From: Granulicella arctica
GTDB taxonomy: Bacteria; Acidobacteriota; Terriglobia; Terriglobales; Acidobacteriaceae
Direction: 5' to 3'
Assembly: GCF_025685605.1 (NCBI RefSeq)
Contig: NZ_JAGTUT010000001.1
Coordinates: 2,728,001 to 2,792,000 of the forward strand
DNA: 64,000 bases
The notes under the pieces were generated by a model that did not search any database, was not told the origin of the DNA, and saw only the letters and a list, made by a program, of their open reading frames with translations. Within the stretch, counting starts at the first letter, position 1. Each line of letters begins with the position of its first letter. Made by a program: the position numbers and the translations under genes. Below, piece by piece: positions 10,203 to 19,129 of the stretch.

Positions 10203-11940
10203 GTTTCAGGTATGGGCGCCCAAGGCAAAGAAGGTATCGGTAGAAGTAGCGGACACCTGCAATGAGATGACTGGGCCCGACAAGCACGGCATGTGGAAAG
10301 CCTCAGTCGCCGCGGCTGAGTACGGCATGGACTACGCATTTTTGCTCAACGACGAACCCGTGGCCTTTCCAGACCCTCGCAGCGCATGGCAGCCACACAC
10401 CGTTCACGGACCCTCGCGCCTCTACGATCAATCGGTCTTCGAATGGCATGATGAGCGCTGGCAGGGCCCGCCGCTGGCCGGCGCAGTCATCTACGAACTG
10501 CACATCGGCACCTTTACAGAAGCAGGCACATTCGACGCGGCCATTGAGCGACTCGACTATTTGTTCGATCTCGGGATCACCCACATCGAGATCATGCCCG
10601 TCGCTGCCTTTCCAGGCGACCACGGCTGGGGCTACGACGGAGTCTCACTCTTTGCCGTTCGGGATATTTATGGCGGCCCCGATGGTCTAAAACGGCTGGT
10701 CGATGCATGCCACGTTCGCGGGCTCGCTGTCCTGCTCGACGTTGTTTATAACCACTTCGGCCCGGTTGGAAACTACACCTGCAAGTTCGGCCCCTACACC
10801 ACAGATCGTCACCACACCCCGTGGGGTAGTGCAATGAATTTTGAGGCAGAGGGCAGTGACGAAGTGCGACGGTACTTCTGCGACAACGCCCTTATGTGGA
10901 TGCGCGACTATCACATGGACGGTCTCCGCCTTGATGCCGTGCATGAGTTTGTGGATCGGTCGGCCATTCATTTTATGGAGCAACTCTCTTCTGAAGTGGA
11001 TGTGCTGTCCGCAAGGCTCGGTCGCCGATTGGTTCTCATCGCCGAAAGCGATCTGAACGATCCGCGCATAGTGACCCCGCGCGAGGCAAAAGGCTATGGC
11101 ATGGATGCCCAGTGGAGCGATGACTTTCATCACGCGCTCTTCACGCTTCTGCATCTCGACGAGGGCAACGGCTACTACGACGACTTCGGGTCGTTCTCCG
11201 ATCTGGCCAAAGCGCTGACAAAGATGTTCGTCTACGATGGCAACTTCTCGAGCTATCGCGATCGTAGCCACGGGCGTCCCGTCGATGGGCTCTCGGCGCA
11301 CCACTTTATCGGATTCATCCAGAATCACGATCAGGTAGGCAATCGCGCTACCGGCGACAGGCTGCAACACATCGTCGGCATGGCTCGCGCCAAGGTCGCA
11401 GCCGGCATTGTGCTGACGGCACCGTTTATTCCCATGCTCTTCCAAGGCGAGGAGTACGCCGCTTCAACCCCATTCCAATACTTTGCCGACCATGAAGACC
11501 CGGAAATGGCCAAAGCAGTCTCTGAAGGAAGGAAACGGGAGTTCGCGGCGTTCGGTTGGAACGCCGGAGAAATTCCCGATCCCGAGAAGCGTGAGACCTT
11601 CGAGCGATCAAAACTCGACTGGACCGAGATCCATGAGGGGGAGCATGGCGAGATGCTGGAATGGGTAAAATCGCTCATCCACTTCCGACGCAACTCCGTC
11701 TCGCTGAATGATGGTGATACCGGACACGTCAAAGTGCAGTTCGATGAGGACAAGCGCTGGCTCACGATGGATCGTGGCGCGGTAAGAGTCGCCTGGAACC
11801 TCGGCGAAGAGACCGTGGAATTGAAGAACCCGGACTCCTGGCCAATCAGTCTGTCGTCCAACCCAGGGATTGCGCTCACCGAAACCGGCATCGCCCTTCC
11901 ACCGGATAGCTTTGCTGTGCTCAGCACACAAACATCCTAG
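10195..11940 (+). CDS. treZ: Malto-oligosyltrehalose trehalohydrolase
   Basis: Hydrolyses maltooligosyltrehalose to release free trehalose, completing the TreYZ route. The 581-residue protein begins with an early-set CBM48-like domain (FEFQVWAPKAKKVSVEV), then a GH13 barrel: YELHIGTFTEAGTFDAAI near 99, GDHGWGYDGVSLFA, LDVVYNHFGP, nucleophile region DGLRLDAVHEF (about 242-252), acid region LIAESDLNDPR, and FIQNHDQVGNRATGDR. A C-terminal beta domain ends with FAVLSTQTS. The ATG lies inside the end of treY (8-nt overlap) behind GAGGTGGAGAGCG, a good ribosome site. A strong hairpin at 11951-11979 follows the stop, so the plus-strand unit probably ends here. Confidence 0.97.
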   Translation: MFEFQVWAPKAKKVSVEVADTCNEMTGPDKHGMWKASVAAAEYGMDYAFLLNDEPVAFPDPRSAWQPHTVHGPSRLYDQSVFEWHDERWQGPPLAGAVIYELHIGTFTEAGTFDAAIERLDYLFDLGITHIEIMPVAAFPGDHGWGYDGVSLFAVRDIYGGPDGLKRLVDACHVRGLAVLLDVVYNHFGPVGNYTCKFGPYTTDRHHTPWGSAMNFEAEGSDEVRRYFCDNALMWMRDYHMDGLRLDAVHEFVDRSAIHFMEQLSSEVDVLSARLGRRLVLIAESDLNDPRIVTPREAKGYGMDAQWSDDFHHALFTLLHLDEGNGYYDDFGSFSDLAKALTKMFVYDGNFSSYRDRSHGRPVDGLSAHHFIGFIQNHDQVGNRATGDRLQHIVGMARAKVAAGIVLTAPFIPMLFQGEEYAASTPFQYFADHEDPEMAKAVSEGRKREFAAFGWNAGEIPDPEKRETFERSKLDWTEIHEGEHGEMLEWVKSLIHFRRNSVSLNDGDTGHVKVQFDEDKRWLTMDRGAVRVAWNLGEETVELKNPDSWPISLSSNPGIALTETGIALPPDSFAVLSTQTS

Positions 11941-11950
11941 GCGGCGACAC

Positions 11951-11979
11951 GTTGGCGCCTGAAAGTTCAGGGCGCCAAC
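11951..11979 (+). terminator. Rho-independent terminator after treZ
   Basis: A 9-bp perfect arm GTTGGCGCC pairs with GGCGCCAAC, with TGAA/TTCA extending the stem inward, followed at once by the T-rich tract ATTCTTTTCGTT. It begins 10 nt after the treZ stop, the classic place for an intrinsic terminator. Confidence 0.8.
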
Positions 11980-12193
11980 ATTCTTTTCGTTCGAAATGAT
12001 ACTGATCAGCTAATCTTAAGCCTTATATCTGACAATTGAGTAGATCGGCATGGAGAGTCGTTCTATCGACAGCAATACGTACGATAGAAACTTTCTCCTC
12101 TCCTATCCGTATTATCTTCAACGGGCATTGTTCACCGTCGCTCCTACTAGCGGCTTTGGATCAATCCGCGCGGGCTCAGGATTAAGCTTAAGG

Positions 12194-13405
12194 ATGTCTA
12201 TGATGGCGTGGAAATTAAGTGGTTCATTGGCAGTCTTCCTGGCCGGTGCGATGGCTATCTCCGCATCAAGCACCTCGATGTCAACGCCTGCCTTCGCGCA
12301 GGCTCCGGCGGCTACGCCAGCGGCGCGACAGATCGGTACCGTCAAGGCTGTAGCGGGTAACACTCTTACCATCTCCACTGACACCGGTGCGCAGCAGGTC
12401 ACGGTGACTGTCGCTGACGGCGCGCGTATCGTGCAACTGGCTCCTGGCAGCACCGACCTCAAAGCAGCCCAGGCGATCGCTCTGACCGATATCGGTGTGG
12501 GCGATCGAATCCTGGTTACGGGCAAGCCCGGCGAGGCGCCAGATGCTTTCGCCGCCAGCCGCGTCATTTTGATGAAGTCTGGTGATCTCGCCCAAAAGCA
12601 TGCGGCCGAGCAGGCCGACTGGCAGAAGCGCGGCATGGGCGGCATCGTGAATGCCGTCGATGGCGCTTCGATGACGATCTCGTCCGGAGCAAAAAAAGTC
12701 CAGGTCGTCACGTCGAGCACCACGGTCTTTCGTCGTTACGCGGGGGACTCGATCAAATTCGAGGACGCGAAGCCCGGCACGGTGGCACAGATCCAGGCTG
12801 GCGACCAGCTTGAGGTTCGCGGAGCAAAGTCCGAGGACGGCACGTCGATCCAGGCTGAGGAGGTCGTGAGCGGCTCCTTCAAGAATCTCTCCGGAACACT
12901 TGCAACGATCAATCCTTCGAGTGGCACAATCACACTGAAAGATCTGACGACCAAGAAGATGATGACGGTCACCCTGACCGCAAACTCTGACATTCGCAAG
13001 CTGCCACCGGAGGTTGCCGCTCGGTTCGCAGCGCGTCAGCGTGGTGGCGCAGCCGGTGCAGCCGGAGAAGGTGCCGCAGCAGCGCCCGCTGCACGTCCTG
13101 CTCCTGTGGCAGGCGAAGCAGGTGGCCAGGGCGGCGCGCGGGCAGGTGGTCGCTCCGCCGGTATGGACCTCTCGAAGATGCTGGCGCGCCTGCCCGCTGC
13201 AACGCTTGCGGATCTCCACACAGGCGATGCCGTGATGATCGTTGGCTCGCAATCGCAGACCGGATCTGACGCTGTCACCGCAGTTACGTTGCTCGCGGGT
13301 GTCGAACCCATTCTTGCTGCAACGCCGACCGGAACGCAGACCATGACGCTCTCCCCATGGTCAGTTGGTGGCGGAGCCCCTGAAGGTGGCGGCGGTCCGC
13401 AGTAG
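12194..13405 (+). CDS. Secreted protein of repeated small beta domains (DUF5666-like)
   Basis: No enzyme function recognised. The protein starts with a signal peptide (LSGSLAVFLAGAMAIS, cleavage probably near AFAQA) and then repeats a small beta module of the type IGTVKAVAGNTLTISTDTG / DIGVGDRILVTGK, again at GGIVNAVDGASMTISSG / QAGDQLEVRG and at LSGTLATINPSSGTITLKD. This resembles the DUF5666 family of exported OB-like repeats. An Ala/Gly/Pro-rich linker (around 13,045-13,160) interrupts the last module. The frame is open back to 12050, but those 48 residues do not look like a signal peptide; I prefer ATG 12194, or 12200, which has AAGG 6 nt ahead. It lies 78 nt before the TonB-type receptor and may be co-expressed with it. 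Confidence 0.75.
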   Translation: MSMMAWKLSGSLAVFLAGAMAISASSTSMSTPAFAQAPAATPAARQIGTVKAVAGNTLTISTDTGAQQVTVTVADGARIVQLAPGSTDLKAAQAIALTDIGVGDRILVTGKPGEAPDAFAASRVILMKSGDLAQKHAAEQADWQKRGMGGIVNAVDGASMTISSGAKKVQVVTSSTTVFRRYAGDSIKFEDAKPGTVAQIQAGDQLEVRGAKSEDGTSIQAEEVVSGSFKNLSGTLATINPSSGTITLKDLTTKKMMTVTLTANSDIRKLPPEVAARFAARQRGGAAGAAGEGAAAAPAARPAPVAGEAGGQGGARAGGRSAGMDLSKMLARLPAATLADLHTGDAVMIVGSQSQTGSDAVTAVTLLAGVEPILAATPTGTQTMTLSPWSVGGGAPEGGGGPQ

Positions 13406-13483
13406 GCTCGCCGTGTTGACCGAAGTTTGTCGTGGTTGGTGTACGGATCTGAAGCACTGTCATTTTGTAATTGAGGAGTTGGA

Positions 13484-16405
13484 ATGTCTTTTCGCTTGAG
13501 CCTTAAGTTCGTCCTGTTGCTTGCATTTGGGATCTCGTCATCCGTCGCTGGGTTTGCTCAGCAGACAGGAAGCACCGTTCGGGGTGTGGTCGCTGACCCG
13601 GACAGCGCCGTAATCCCGGGAGCAACCGTGACGCTGACTCCTGCCTCTGGGAAGGCTTCCACAACGGAGTCGCAAAGCGATGGAACATACACCGTCCGGA
13701 ACCTGGCCCCCGGTACCTACTCAATCACCGTAACGATGAACGGATTCGCTACGTTCGTGCGGCAGGGCGTTAAGATTGCATCCGCCCAGACCCTCACGCT
13801 TGACGCAAAAATGGCCATCCAGGATCAAGAGCAAGTTATTCAGGTCACCACGCAAAACAACACCCTCAGCGTGGATCAGGATAGTAACGCAAGTTCGACC
13901 GTCATCAAGGGTAAGGATCTGGAGGCGCTCTCCGATGATCCCGATGAGCTCTCCTCTGAGTTGACTGCACTCGCTGGTCCCGCAGCCGGACCAAACGGAG
14001 GTCAGATCTACGTTGATGGCTTCACAGGTGGCCAACTGCCGCCGAAGTCCTCCATTCGCGAAATTCGTATCAACCAGAATCCTTTCTCGGCACAATACGA
14101 CAAGCTCGGCTACGGACGCGTTGAGGTCTTCACGAAGCCCGGTACGGACAAGTTCCACGGCTCAGGCCAGCTCAATGCCAACGATTCTTCGTTCAACACC
14201 GGCAGCCCGTTGCTGAATAGCGGCCTTAGCTCAAGCCTCGCACCAGTTGTGCAGCCGCCGTATCACACGATTTTCTTCTTCGGGAATCTCACCGGACCCA
14301 TCTCCAAGAACGCATCATTCTCGGCCGGTGGCTCTCACCGCTCTATCCAGGACAATGCCATCGTGAACGGAACCGTCGTCGGTTCCGCCACAAACCCCAT
14401 CTGCGGTCCGGGCGACACGACGTGCGTTTTGACTCCCTACCAGGCAGCCGTTCCGGTGCCGCAATCCCGCTCCGACTTCACGCCGCGTCTCGATCTCGCG
14501 TTCGGTCAGAAGAATACTCTGACTGCTCGCTACCAATATGAACAGAACGACCAGACCAACAACGGTGTCGGTAGCTTCGTCACCGCAACCGCTGGAAGCA
14601 GCACAGCGAGTTCTGAAAATACAATCCAGATCAGCGATACCCAGATCGTCAGCAACCGGATCATCAATGAGACCCGGTTCGAGTATCAACGGGAAGCTGC
14701 GGCAGTAAATGCAACGAGCACGGCGGCTGCAGTCAGCGTTCAGGGTGCCTTCACGGCCGGTGGCTCCAGCGCCGGCAGTTCAAGCGACATTCAGAACCAC
14801 TTCGAAGGTCAGAACTATACCTCCATTCAGTTGAAGAAGAACTTCATCCGTCTTGGTGGGCGCCTGCGCACAACGACGGACAACAACATCTCCGTTGCCA
14901 ACCCCAACGGCGTGTTCACCTACGTCAATCCAGCCGCCTATATTGCAAATAATCCGAGCCAGTTCACCATCACCAAGGTCAACAGTGGCTCAAAGGCAAC
15001 TACTGTCGACGTAGGCGTTTACGCAGAGGATGACTGGAAGGTCAAGCCGAATCTGACCGTTAGCTACGGTATCCGCTACGAGGCACAGAACTTCATCTCG
15101 GAGCGCCACGACATCACGCCGCGCCTCTCCTTCGCCTACGGCCTGGGCAGTGCAAAAGGAACACCGAAGACTGTGCTGCGCGGCGGCTTCGGTATCTTCT
15201 ACGACCGCTTCACGCTTGCTGACCAACTGATTACGCAGCAGGAGAATGGCATCAGCCAGTCACGTTCGATTGCGATTTTCAACACACCACCGGCCCAGGT
15301 CTGCTCGCCGACCACAGTAAGTGCCTGCCTCGCCTCCGCTGCATTGCGAGGAAATCAGACCTATGTCTCCGCGTCGAATCTGAGGTCTCCGTACACGATG
15401 CAGTTTGCGATCGGGGCGGACCAGCAACTGTTTCGTGGCGCGACGCTCTCGCTGAACTACCTGCATGCAGTCGGCAATCACCAGTTCATCAGCCTGGTCA
15501 CCTCGACGGCTCCGGTCCAGTATCAGTTCAGCTCCGAAGGTACCTTCAAGCAAAACCAACTGATCGCCAACTTCAACCTTCGCAGCAGCCGGTACTACTC
15601 GCTCTTCGGTTATTACGCTCTCAACTTCGCGAACTCTGACACCGCCGGAGCATCGTCCTTCCCGACGAACTCGAACAACATCCGCGCCGATTACGGCCGC
15701 GCTACCTTCTCTACTCGCAACCGCCTGTTTCTTGGCGGCTCGATCACCGCTCCCTTCCACATCGCGATCAGCCCCTTCGTGATCGCAGCTTCAGGAACGC
15801 CCTACAACATCACCACCGGCACCGACGTCAACGGCGACAGCCAGTACACCGATCGTCCGACCTTTGCCAACGGCTCTTCCGGTCGCTGCACCGTCAAGGG
15901 CGACTTCGTTACACCCCCGAACGGTACGACGAACTACACTCCCATTCCAATCAACTACTGCACTGGCCCGGCGCTGTTCACGGCGAATGTACGAGTTTCG
16001 AAGACCTTCGGTTTCGGTCCTCTCACAGATGCTGCAGCAGCACGCGCAGCCCGAGCAAGCGGCGGAGGGCCGGGCGGTGGCGGTGCTCCTCGCGGCGGCG
16101 GTGGCCCGGGGGGTGGTGGTCCCGGTGGTGGTGGTCCCGGTGGCGGTGGTCCGGGCGGCGGTGGCGGCGGACGAGGCGGCCCAGGCGGCGGCGGTCCGGG
16201 TGGTGGGGGTGCCAGCACAGGCAAACGCTATAACCTCGCTATCGGTGCACAGGCCCAGAACCTCTTCAATTACAAGGATCTCAGCACGCCTGTAGGCACG
16301 CTGACGTCACAGCAGTTCGGCCAGTCGCTTCAGCTTGCGGGTAATCCGTACACCAGCAACTCAGCGGTCGAGCGGCTTCAGGTTTTTATGTCGTTCAACT
16401 TCTAA
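13484..16405 (+). CDS. TonB-dependent receptor-like outer-membrane protein with carboxypeptidase-regulatory domain (Oar type)
   Basis: A 973-residue outer-membrane protein of the Oar/TonB-receptor class expanded in Acidobacteria, presumed to bind and import a large substrate. A signal peptide (FVLLLAFGISSSVAGFAQQ) leads into a CarboxypepD_reg domain (STVRGVVADPDSAVIPGATVTL through GFATFVRQG, about 30-92), then a plug with GGQIYVDGFTGG and IREIRINQNPFSAQYDKLGYGRVEVFTK, then a beta barrel ending in the aromatic LQVFMSFNF typical of outer-membrane proteins. Near residues 861-911 the sequence is almost pure Gly/Pro (GPGGGG units) just before the last barrel strands. The start ATG has GAGGAG 5 nt ahead. 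No substrate can be assigned. A terminator follows. Confidence 0.9.
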   Translation: MSFRLSLKFVLLLAFGISSSVAGFAQQTGSTVRGVVADPDSAVIPGATVTLTPASGKASTTESQSDGTYTVRNLAPGTYSITVTMNGFATFVRQGVKIASAQTLTLDAKMAIQDQEQVIQVTTQNNTLSVDQDSNASSTVIKGKDLEALSDDPDELSSELTALAGPAAGPNGGQIYVDGFTGGQLPPKSSIREIRINQNPFSAQYDKLGYGRVEVFTKPGTDKFHGSGQLNANDSSFNTGSPLLNSGLSSSLAPVVQPPYHTIFFFGNLTGPISKNASFSAGGSHRSIQDNAIVNGTVVGSATNPICGPGDTTCVLTPYQAAVPVPQSRSDFTPRLDLAFGQKNTLTARYQYEQNDQTNNGVGSFVTATAGSSTASSENTIQISDTQIVSNRIINETRFEYQREAAAVNATSTAAAVSVQGAFTAGGSSAGSSSDIQNHFEGQNYTSIQLKKNFIRLGGRLRTTTDNNISVANPNGVFTYVNPAAYIANNPSQFTITKVNSGSKATTVDVGVYAEDDWKVKPNLTVSYGIRYEAQNFISERHDITPRLSFAYGLGSAKGTPKTVLRGGFGIFYDRFTLADQLITQQENGISQSRSIAIFNTPPAQVCSPTTVSACLASAALRGNQTYVSASNLRSPYTMQFAIGADQQLFRGATLSLNYLHAVGNHQFISLVTSTAPVQYQFSSEGTFKQNQLIANFNLRSSRYYSLFGYYALNFANSDTAGASSFPTNSNNIRADYGRATFSTRNRLFLGGSITAPFHIAISPFVIAASGTPYNITTGTDVNGDSQYTDRPTFANGSSGRCTVKGDFVTPPNGTTNYTPIPINYCTGPALFTANVRVSKTFGFGPLTDAAAARAARASGGGPGGGGAPRGGGGPGGGGPGGGGPGGGGPGGGGGGRGGPGGGGPGGGGASTGKRYNLAIGAQAQNLFNYKDLSTPVGTLTSQQFGQSLQLAGNPYTSNSAVERLQVFMSFNF
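16066..16215 (+). repeat. GGTGGCGGTCCC-type low-complexity repeat inside the TonB receptor gene
   Basis: About 150 bp of degenerate repeats of a 12-15-nt unit encode runs of Gly with regular Pro (GGGGP). Codons for Gly alternate among GGT, GGC and GGG, so the repeat is selected or expanded at protein level as well as DNA level. Slippage-driven length change is likely. Confidence 0.85.
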
Positions 16406-16424
16406 TCGGCGATCGACAGAAAGG

Positions 16425-16455
16425 GAAAGGGGGTGCCAATGCGGCACCCCCTTTC
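16425..16455. terminator. Bidirectional terminator between the TonB receptor and the aldehyde dehydrogenase
   Basis: A perfect 13-bp stem (GAAAGGGGGTGCC with GGCACCCCCTTTC, loop AATGC) sits between two convergent stop codons. The A/T-containing outer stem gives a U-containing flank in both directions. Confidence 0.8.
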
Positions 16456-16460
16456 TATCT

Positions 16461-17825
16461 CTAGGCAACTACGACAGTCTTTGCATGCATGAACTCACGC
16501 ATCCCTGCTGCAGAGAGTTCACGGCCATAACCCGAATGCTTCGTCCCGCCAAAGGGCAGACGCGAATCGCTGGCCACCATCACATTCACGAAGACTGATC
16601 CTGCCTGCAGTTCGGCCACAAAGCGCTGCTGCTCAGCCTGCTCTTGTGTCCACACAGAAGCACCAAGGCCAAAGGGTGTGTCGTTCGCCAGCGCAATCGC
16701 TTCGTCCATATCTGCCACCCGAAAGAGCAGTGCAACGGGCCCGAAGAACTCCTCGCGATATACAGCACAACTTCGCGGCAGGTCGACCAGAACTGTCGGC
16801 TCAAAGTAGAAACCATCGCCCACCATCCGCACCCCGCCAGTCAGGATGCGAGCGCCTGCCTCAATCGCTTCAGAGACCTGCTGCTCCAGTCGCTCGAGGA
16901 TACGTGCGCTCGCCAGCGGCCCCACATCGATGTCGTCGCGCATAGGATCGCCAACCCGCATGGCCTCCATGCCAGCGACAAACCTCTGCTCGAACTCCTC
17001 ATAGATCGAGTCCGCGATGATGAAACGTTTTGCGGCTATGCAGGATTGCCCGTTGTTCACACACCGCGCCCGCACCGCGATCTCTACCGCATGATCGAGG
17101 TCTGCAGAAGCCATGACGATGAACGGATCGCTGCCCCCTAGCTCGAGCACAGACTTCTTGATCAGCCTTCCTGCGAGTGAAGCAACGGCGCTCCCAGCGG
17201 CCTCGCTCCCGGTAAGTGATACCGCCTTGACGCGCTCATCCGATATCACCACTTCTGTCTGCTCCACCTCGATCAGCAGTGCCTGAAAGATGCCGCGCGG
17301 AAACCCTGCTCGCCGCACCAGCGACTCAATCGCAAGCGCACATTGCGGCACATTCGGAGCATGCTTCAGCAGTCCCGCATTGCCAGCCATCAACGCAGGC
17401 ACAAGAAAACGAAAGACCTGCCAGAAGGGGAAGTTCCATGGCATCACCGCCAGCACAACGCCCATCGGCTCCCAGCAGACATAGCTCTGGCTCAACTCCG
17501 TAGCAATCGCAATGGGCGTCAGCATCTCGGCAGCGTGGTCCGCATAGTATCTGCAGCAGGTGGCGCATTTCAGCGCCTCCTGCCGTGCGGCATCAAGCGG
17601 CTTTCCCATCTCGAGCGTCATCACCTGTGCCAGGTCGTCAGCTTCCTGCTCAAGCTGTGCCGCCAGTTTTCGCATCCACATCGCACGATGTTCCAGAGGA
17701 ACCTGCCGGTATGCGCGAAAAGCCTCATCCGCTCGATCGATCTTCTGCAGGATCGCCTCTGCAGTAAGCGCCTCAAAGCTGCGAACCAACGCCCCCGTAG
17801 CAGGATTGATGGAGGCAATTGCCAT
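16461..17825 (-). CDS. NAD(P)-dependent aldehyde dehydrogenase (succinate-semialdehyde dehydrogenase-like)
   Basis: Oxidises an aldehyde to its acid with NAD(P). All the family residues are present: Asn131 in MPWNFPFWQ, Glu228 in LELGGSDPF and catalytic Cys262 in NNGQSCIAAKR, plus the C-terminal LPFGGTKHSGYGRE. At 454 residues it is close to the short GabD/Sad-like subfamily. It is the last gene of the urate operon, 2 nt after the ureidoglycolate amidohydrolase stop, so it is probably co-translated with purine breakdown. Its substrate there is unclear: the pathway product glyoxylate is not a classic substrate of this subfamily. It could instead handle a semialdehyde from a linked pathway. Family certain, substrate not. 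Confidence 0.92.
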   Translation of the reverse strand: MAIASINPATGALVRSFEALTAEAILQKIDRADEAFRAYRQVPLEHRAMWMRKLAAQLEQEADDLAQVMTLEMGKPLDAARQEALKCATCCRYYADHAAEMLTPIAIATELSQSYVCWEPMGVVLAVMPWNFPFWQVFRFLVPALMAGNAGLLKHAPNVPQCALAIESLVRRAGFPRGIFQALLIEVEQTEVVISDERVKAVSLTGSEAAGSAVASLAGRLIKKSVLELGGSDPFIVMASADLDHAVEIAVRARCVNNGQSCIAAKRFIIADSIYEEFEQRFVAGMEAMRVGDPMRDDIDVGPLASARILERLEQQVSEAIEAGARILTGGVRMVGDGFYFEPTVLVDLPRSCAVYREEFFGPVALLFRVADMDEAIALANDTPFGLGASVWTQEQAEQQRFVAELQAGSVFVNVMVASDSRLPFGGTKHSGYGRELSAAGMREFMHAKTVVVA

Positions 17826-17827
17826 GG

Positions 17828-19108
17828 CTATGCCGTACCTTCCGGCTCCGAGGCAAGTCGCCCAAGCGTCGCCGCCAGCACCTTGGTCCCGCGCACAATG
17901 TCGGCGTCGCTGGCATACTCATCAGGCCGATGGCTCACACCATTCCGGCAAGGAATGAAGATCATCGCGACTGGCGCAAGCTGTGCAATGAACAGAGAGT
18001 CGTGATACGCCCGGCTGACCATCTTCTTCGTTGCAATCTCTAATTCTTCGCAGACCTCCTCGATCACACGGATGATATGCGGGGAGCTCTGCGTCGGATC
18101 ATCCGCATTCACCATCGTCTCCTCGATCTCAACTCCACGCTTGAGCCGAAGCGCATCGCAATCCGCCCGCACAGCCCGCATCACGTCCTCTCGGCGCACA
18201 GGGTCGGTGTCGCGAACATCGACCTGTAGCGTCACGCGACTCGGCACACCATTCACCGCACCCGGATACACCTCACAGGTCCCCACAGTCGCCACCGTAT
18301 CGACTCCACCCGATGCAGCATTCGCTGCCAGCGCATGACGTTCAATCGACAGAATCAGCTCGGCGGCGGCACACAGTGCATCGCGTCGATCCGGCATCAG
18401 CAGCGCGCCAGCATGACCGCCAAAACCGCTGATCGTAAACCGATAACCTGCCGGAGCCGCGATGTCCGTGACGATACCAATAGTCAGCCCCTCACGCTCA
18501 AGAAGAGGCCCCTGCTCGATATGCAACTCCACCCATGCGTGATAAAAATCCGCAGGCAAGCGCACATCGATAAGCGAACCACGAAAGCCCGCAGCCTCGC
18601 GAACCTCCGCAAGCGTACTTCCGCTCGCATCCACTAAAGCATCCGCGCGCTTTACATCCAGCACGCCCGAGATCAGCCTGCTCCCCAGGCAGCCTATGCC
18701 AAAGCGCGTCGGCTCCTCCGACGTAAGCAGGAGAAGTTCAATGGACCTTAGCGGCTTGAACCCACTCTCCTTCAGTGCCCGCATCGCCTCCAGCCCACCC
18801 AGCACTCCTACGGTGCCGTCGTACATGCCCGCATGCGGAATCGCATCGACATGCGAGCCCGTTCCCACGGCAGACAACTCCGGCTTAGCCCCGACCCAGC
18901 GAATAAACGTGTTACCAACAGCATCCTCGCGAACGCCAAACCCTGCTGCCTCGGCAAGCTCCTTCAGCCATGCGCGCGCCCGCAGATCATCCTCTGTAAA
19001 CACAACGCGCGTCACGGCTATCCCAATGGCCGAAGGCTCAATACCGGTGAATCCAGCCAGCGTCTTCAACTCGCCGATCAGCCGCTCTTCATTAACCTGA
19101 AACTGCAT
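17828..19108 (-). CDS. Ureidoglycolate amidohydrolase (M20 family)
   Basis: Predicted to hydrolyse (S)-ureidoglycolate to glyoxylate, CO2 and two ammonia. It belongs to the M20 amidohydrolase family and matches the plant UAH pattern: FTEDDLRARAWLKELAEAAG, VREDAVGNTFIRW, metal-site TGSHVDAIPHAGMYDGTVGVLGG and LLTSEEPTRFGIGCLGSR. The frame extends to GTG 19126, but ATG 19108 (MQFQVNEERL) has AGGAGAGG immediately upstream and fits the family start. It sits 21 nt after the ureidoglycine aminohydrolase gene and 2 nt before the aldehyde dehydrogenase. It is distinguished from the allantoate amidohydrolase paralogue two genes upstream by the EEPTRFGI motif, against EEEGVRFG there. Confidence 0.88.
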   Translation of the reverse strand: MQFQVNEERLIGELKTLAGFTGIEPSAIGIAVTRVVFTEDDLRARAWLKELAEAAGFGVREDAVGNTFIRWVGAKPELSAVGTGSHVDAIPHAGMYDGTVGVLGGLEAMRALKESGFKPLRSIELLLLTSEEPTRFGIGCLGSRLISGVLDVKRADALVDASGSTLAEVREAAGFRGSLIDVRLPADFYHAWVELHIEQGPLLEREGLTIGIVTDIAAPAGYRFTISGFGGHAGALLMPDRRDALCAAAELILSIERHALAANAASGGVDTVATVGTCEVYPGAVNGVPSRVTLQVDVRDTDPVRREDVMRAVRADCDALRLKRGVEIEETMVNADDPTQSSPHIIRVIEEVCEELEIATKKMVSRAYHDSLFIAQLAPVAMIFIPCRNGVSHRPDEYASDADIVRGTKVLAATLGRLASEPEGTA

Positions 19109-19129
19109 CGCCTCTCCTGTCACCACCCT

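Noticed and set aside
12050..12193. A 48-residue N-terminal extension of the secreted repeat protein
   Set aside because: It puts non-signal sequence ahead of a good signal peptide; the start at 12194 or 12200 fits better.
16066..16215. A CRISPR-like or non-coding tandem array in the GGTGGC repeats
   Set aside because: The units have no spacers, keep a reading frame, and encode Gly/Pro repeats inside the receptor protein.
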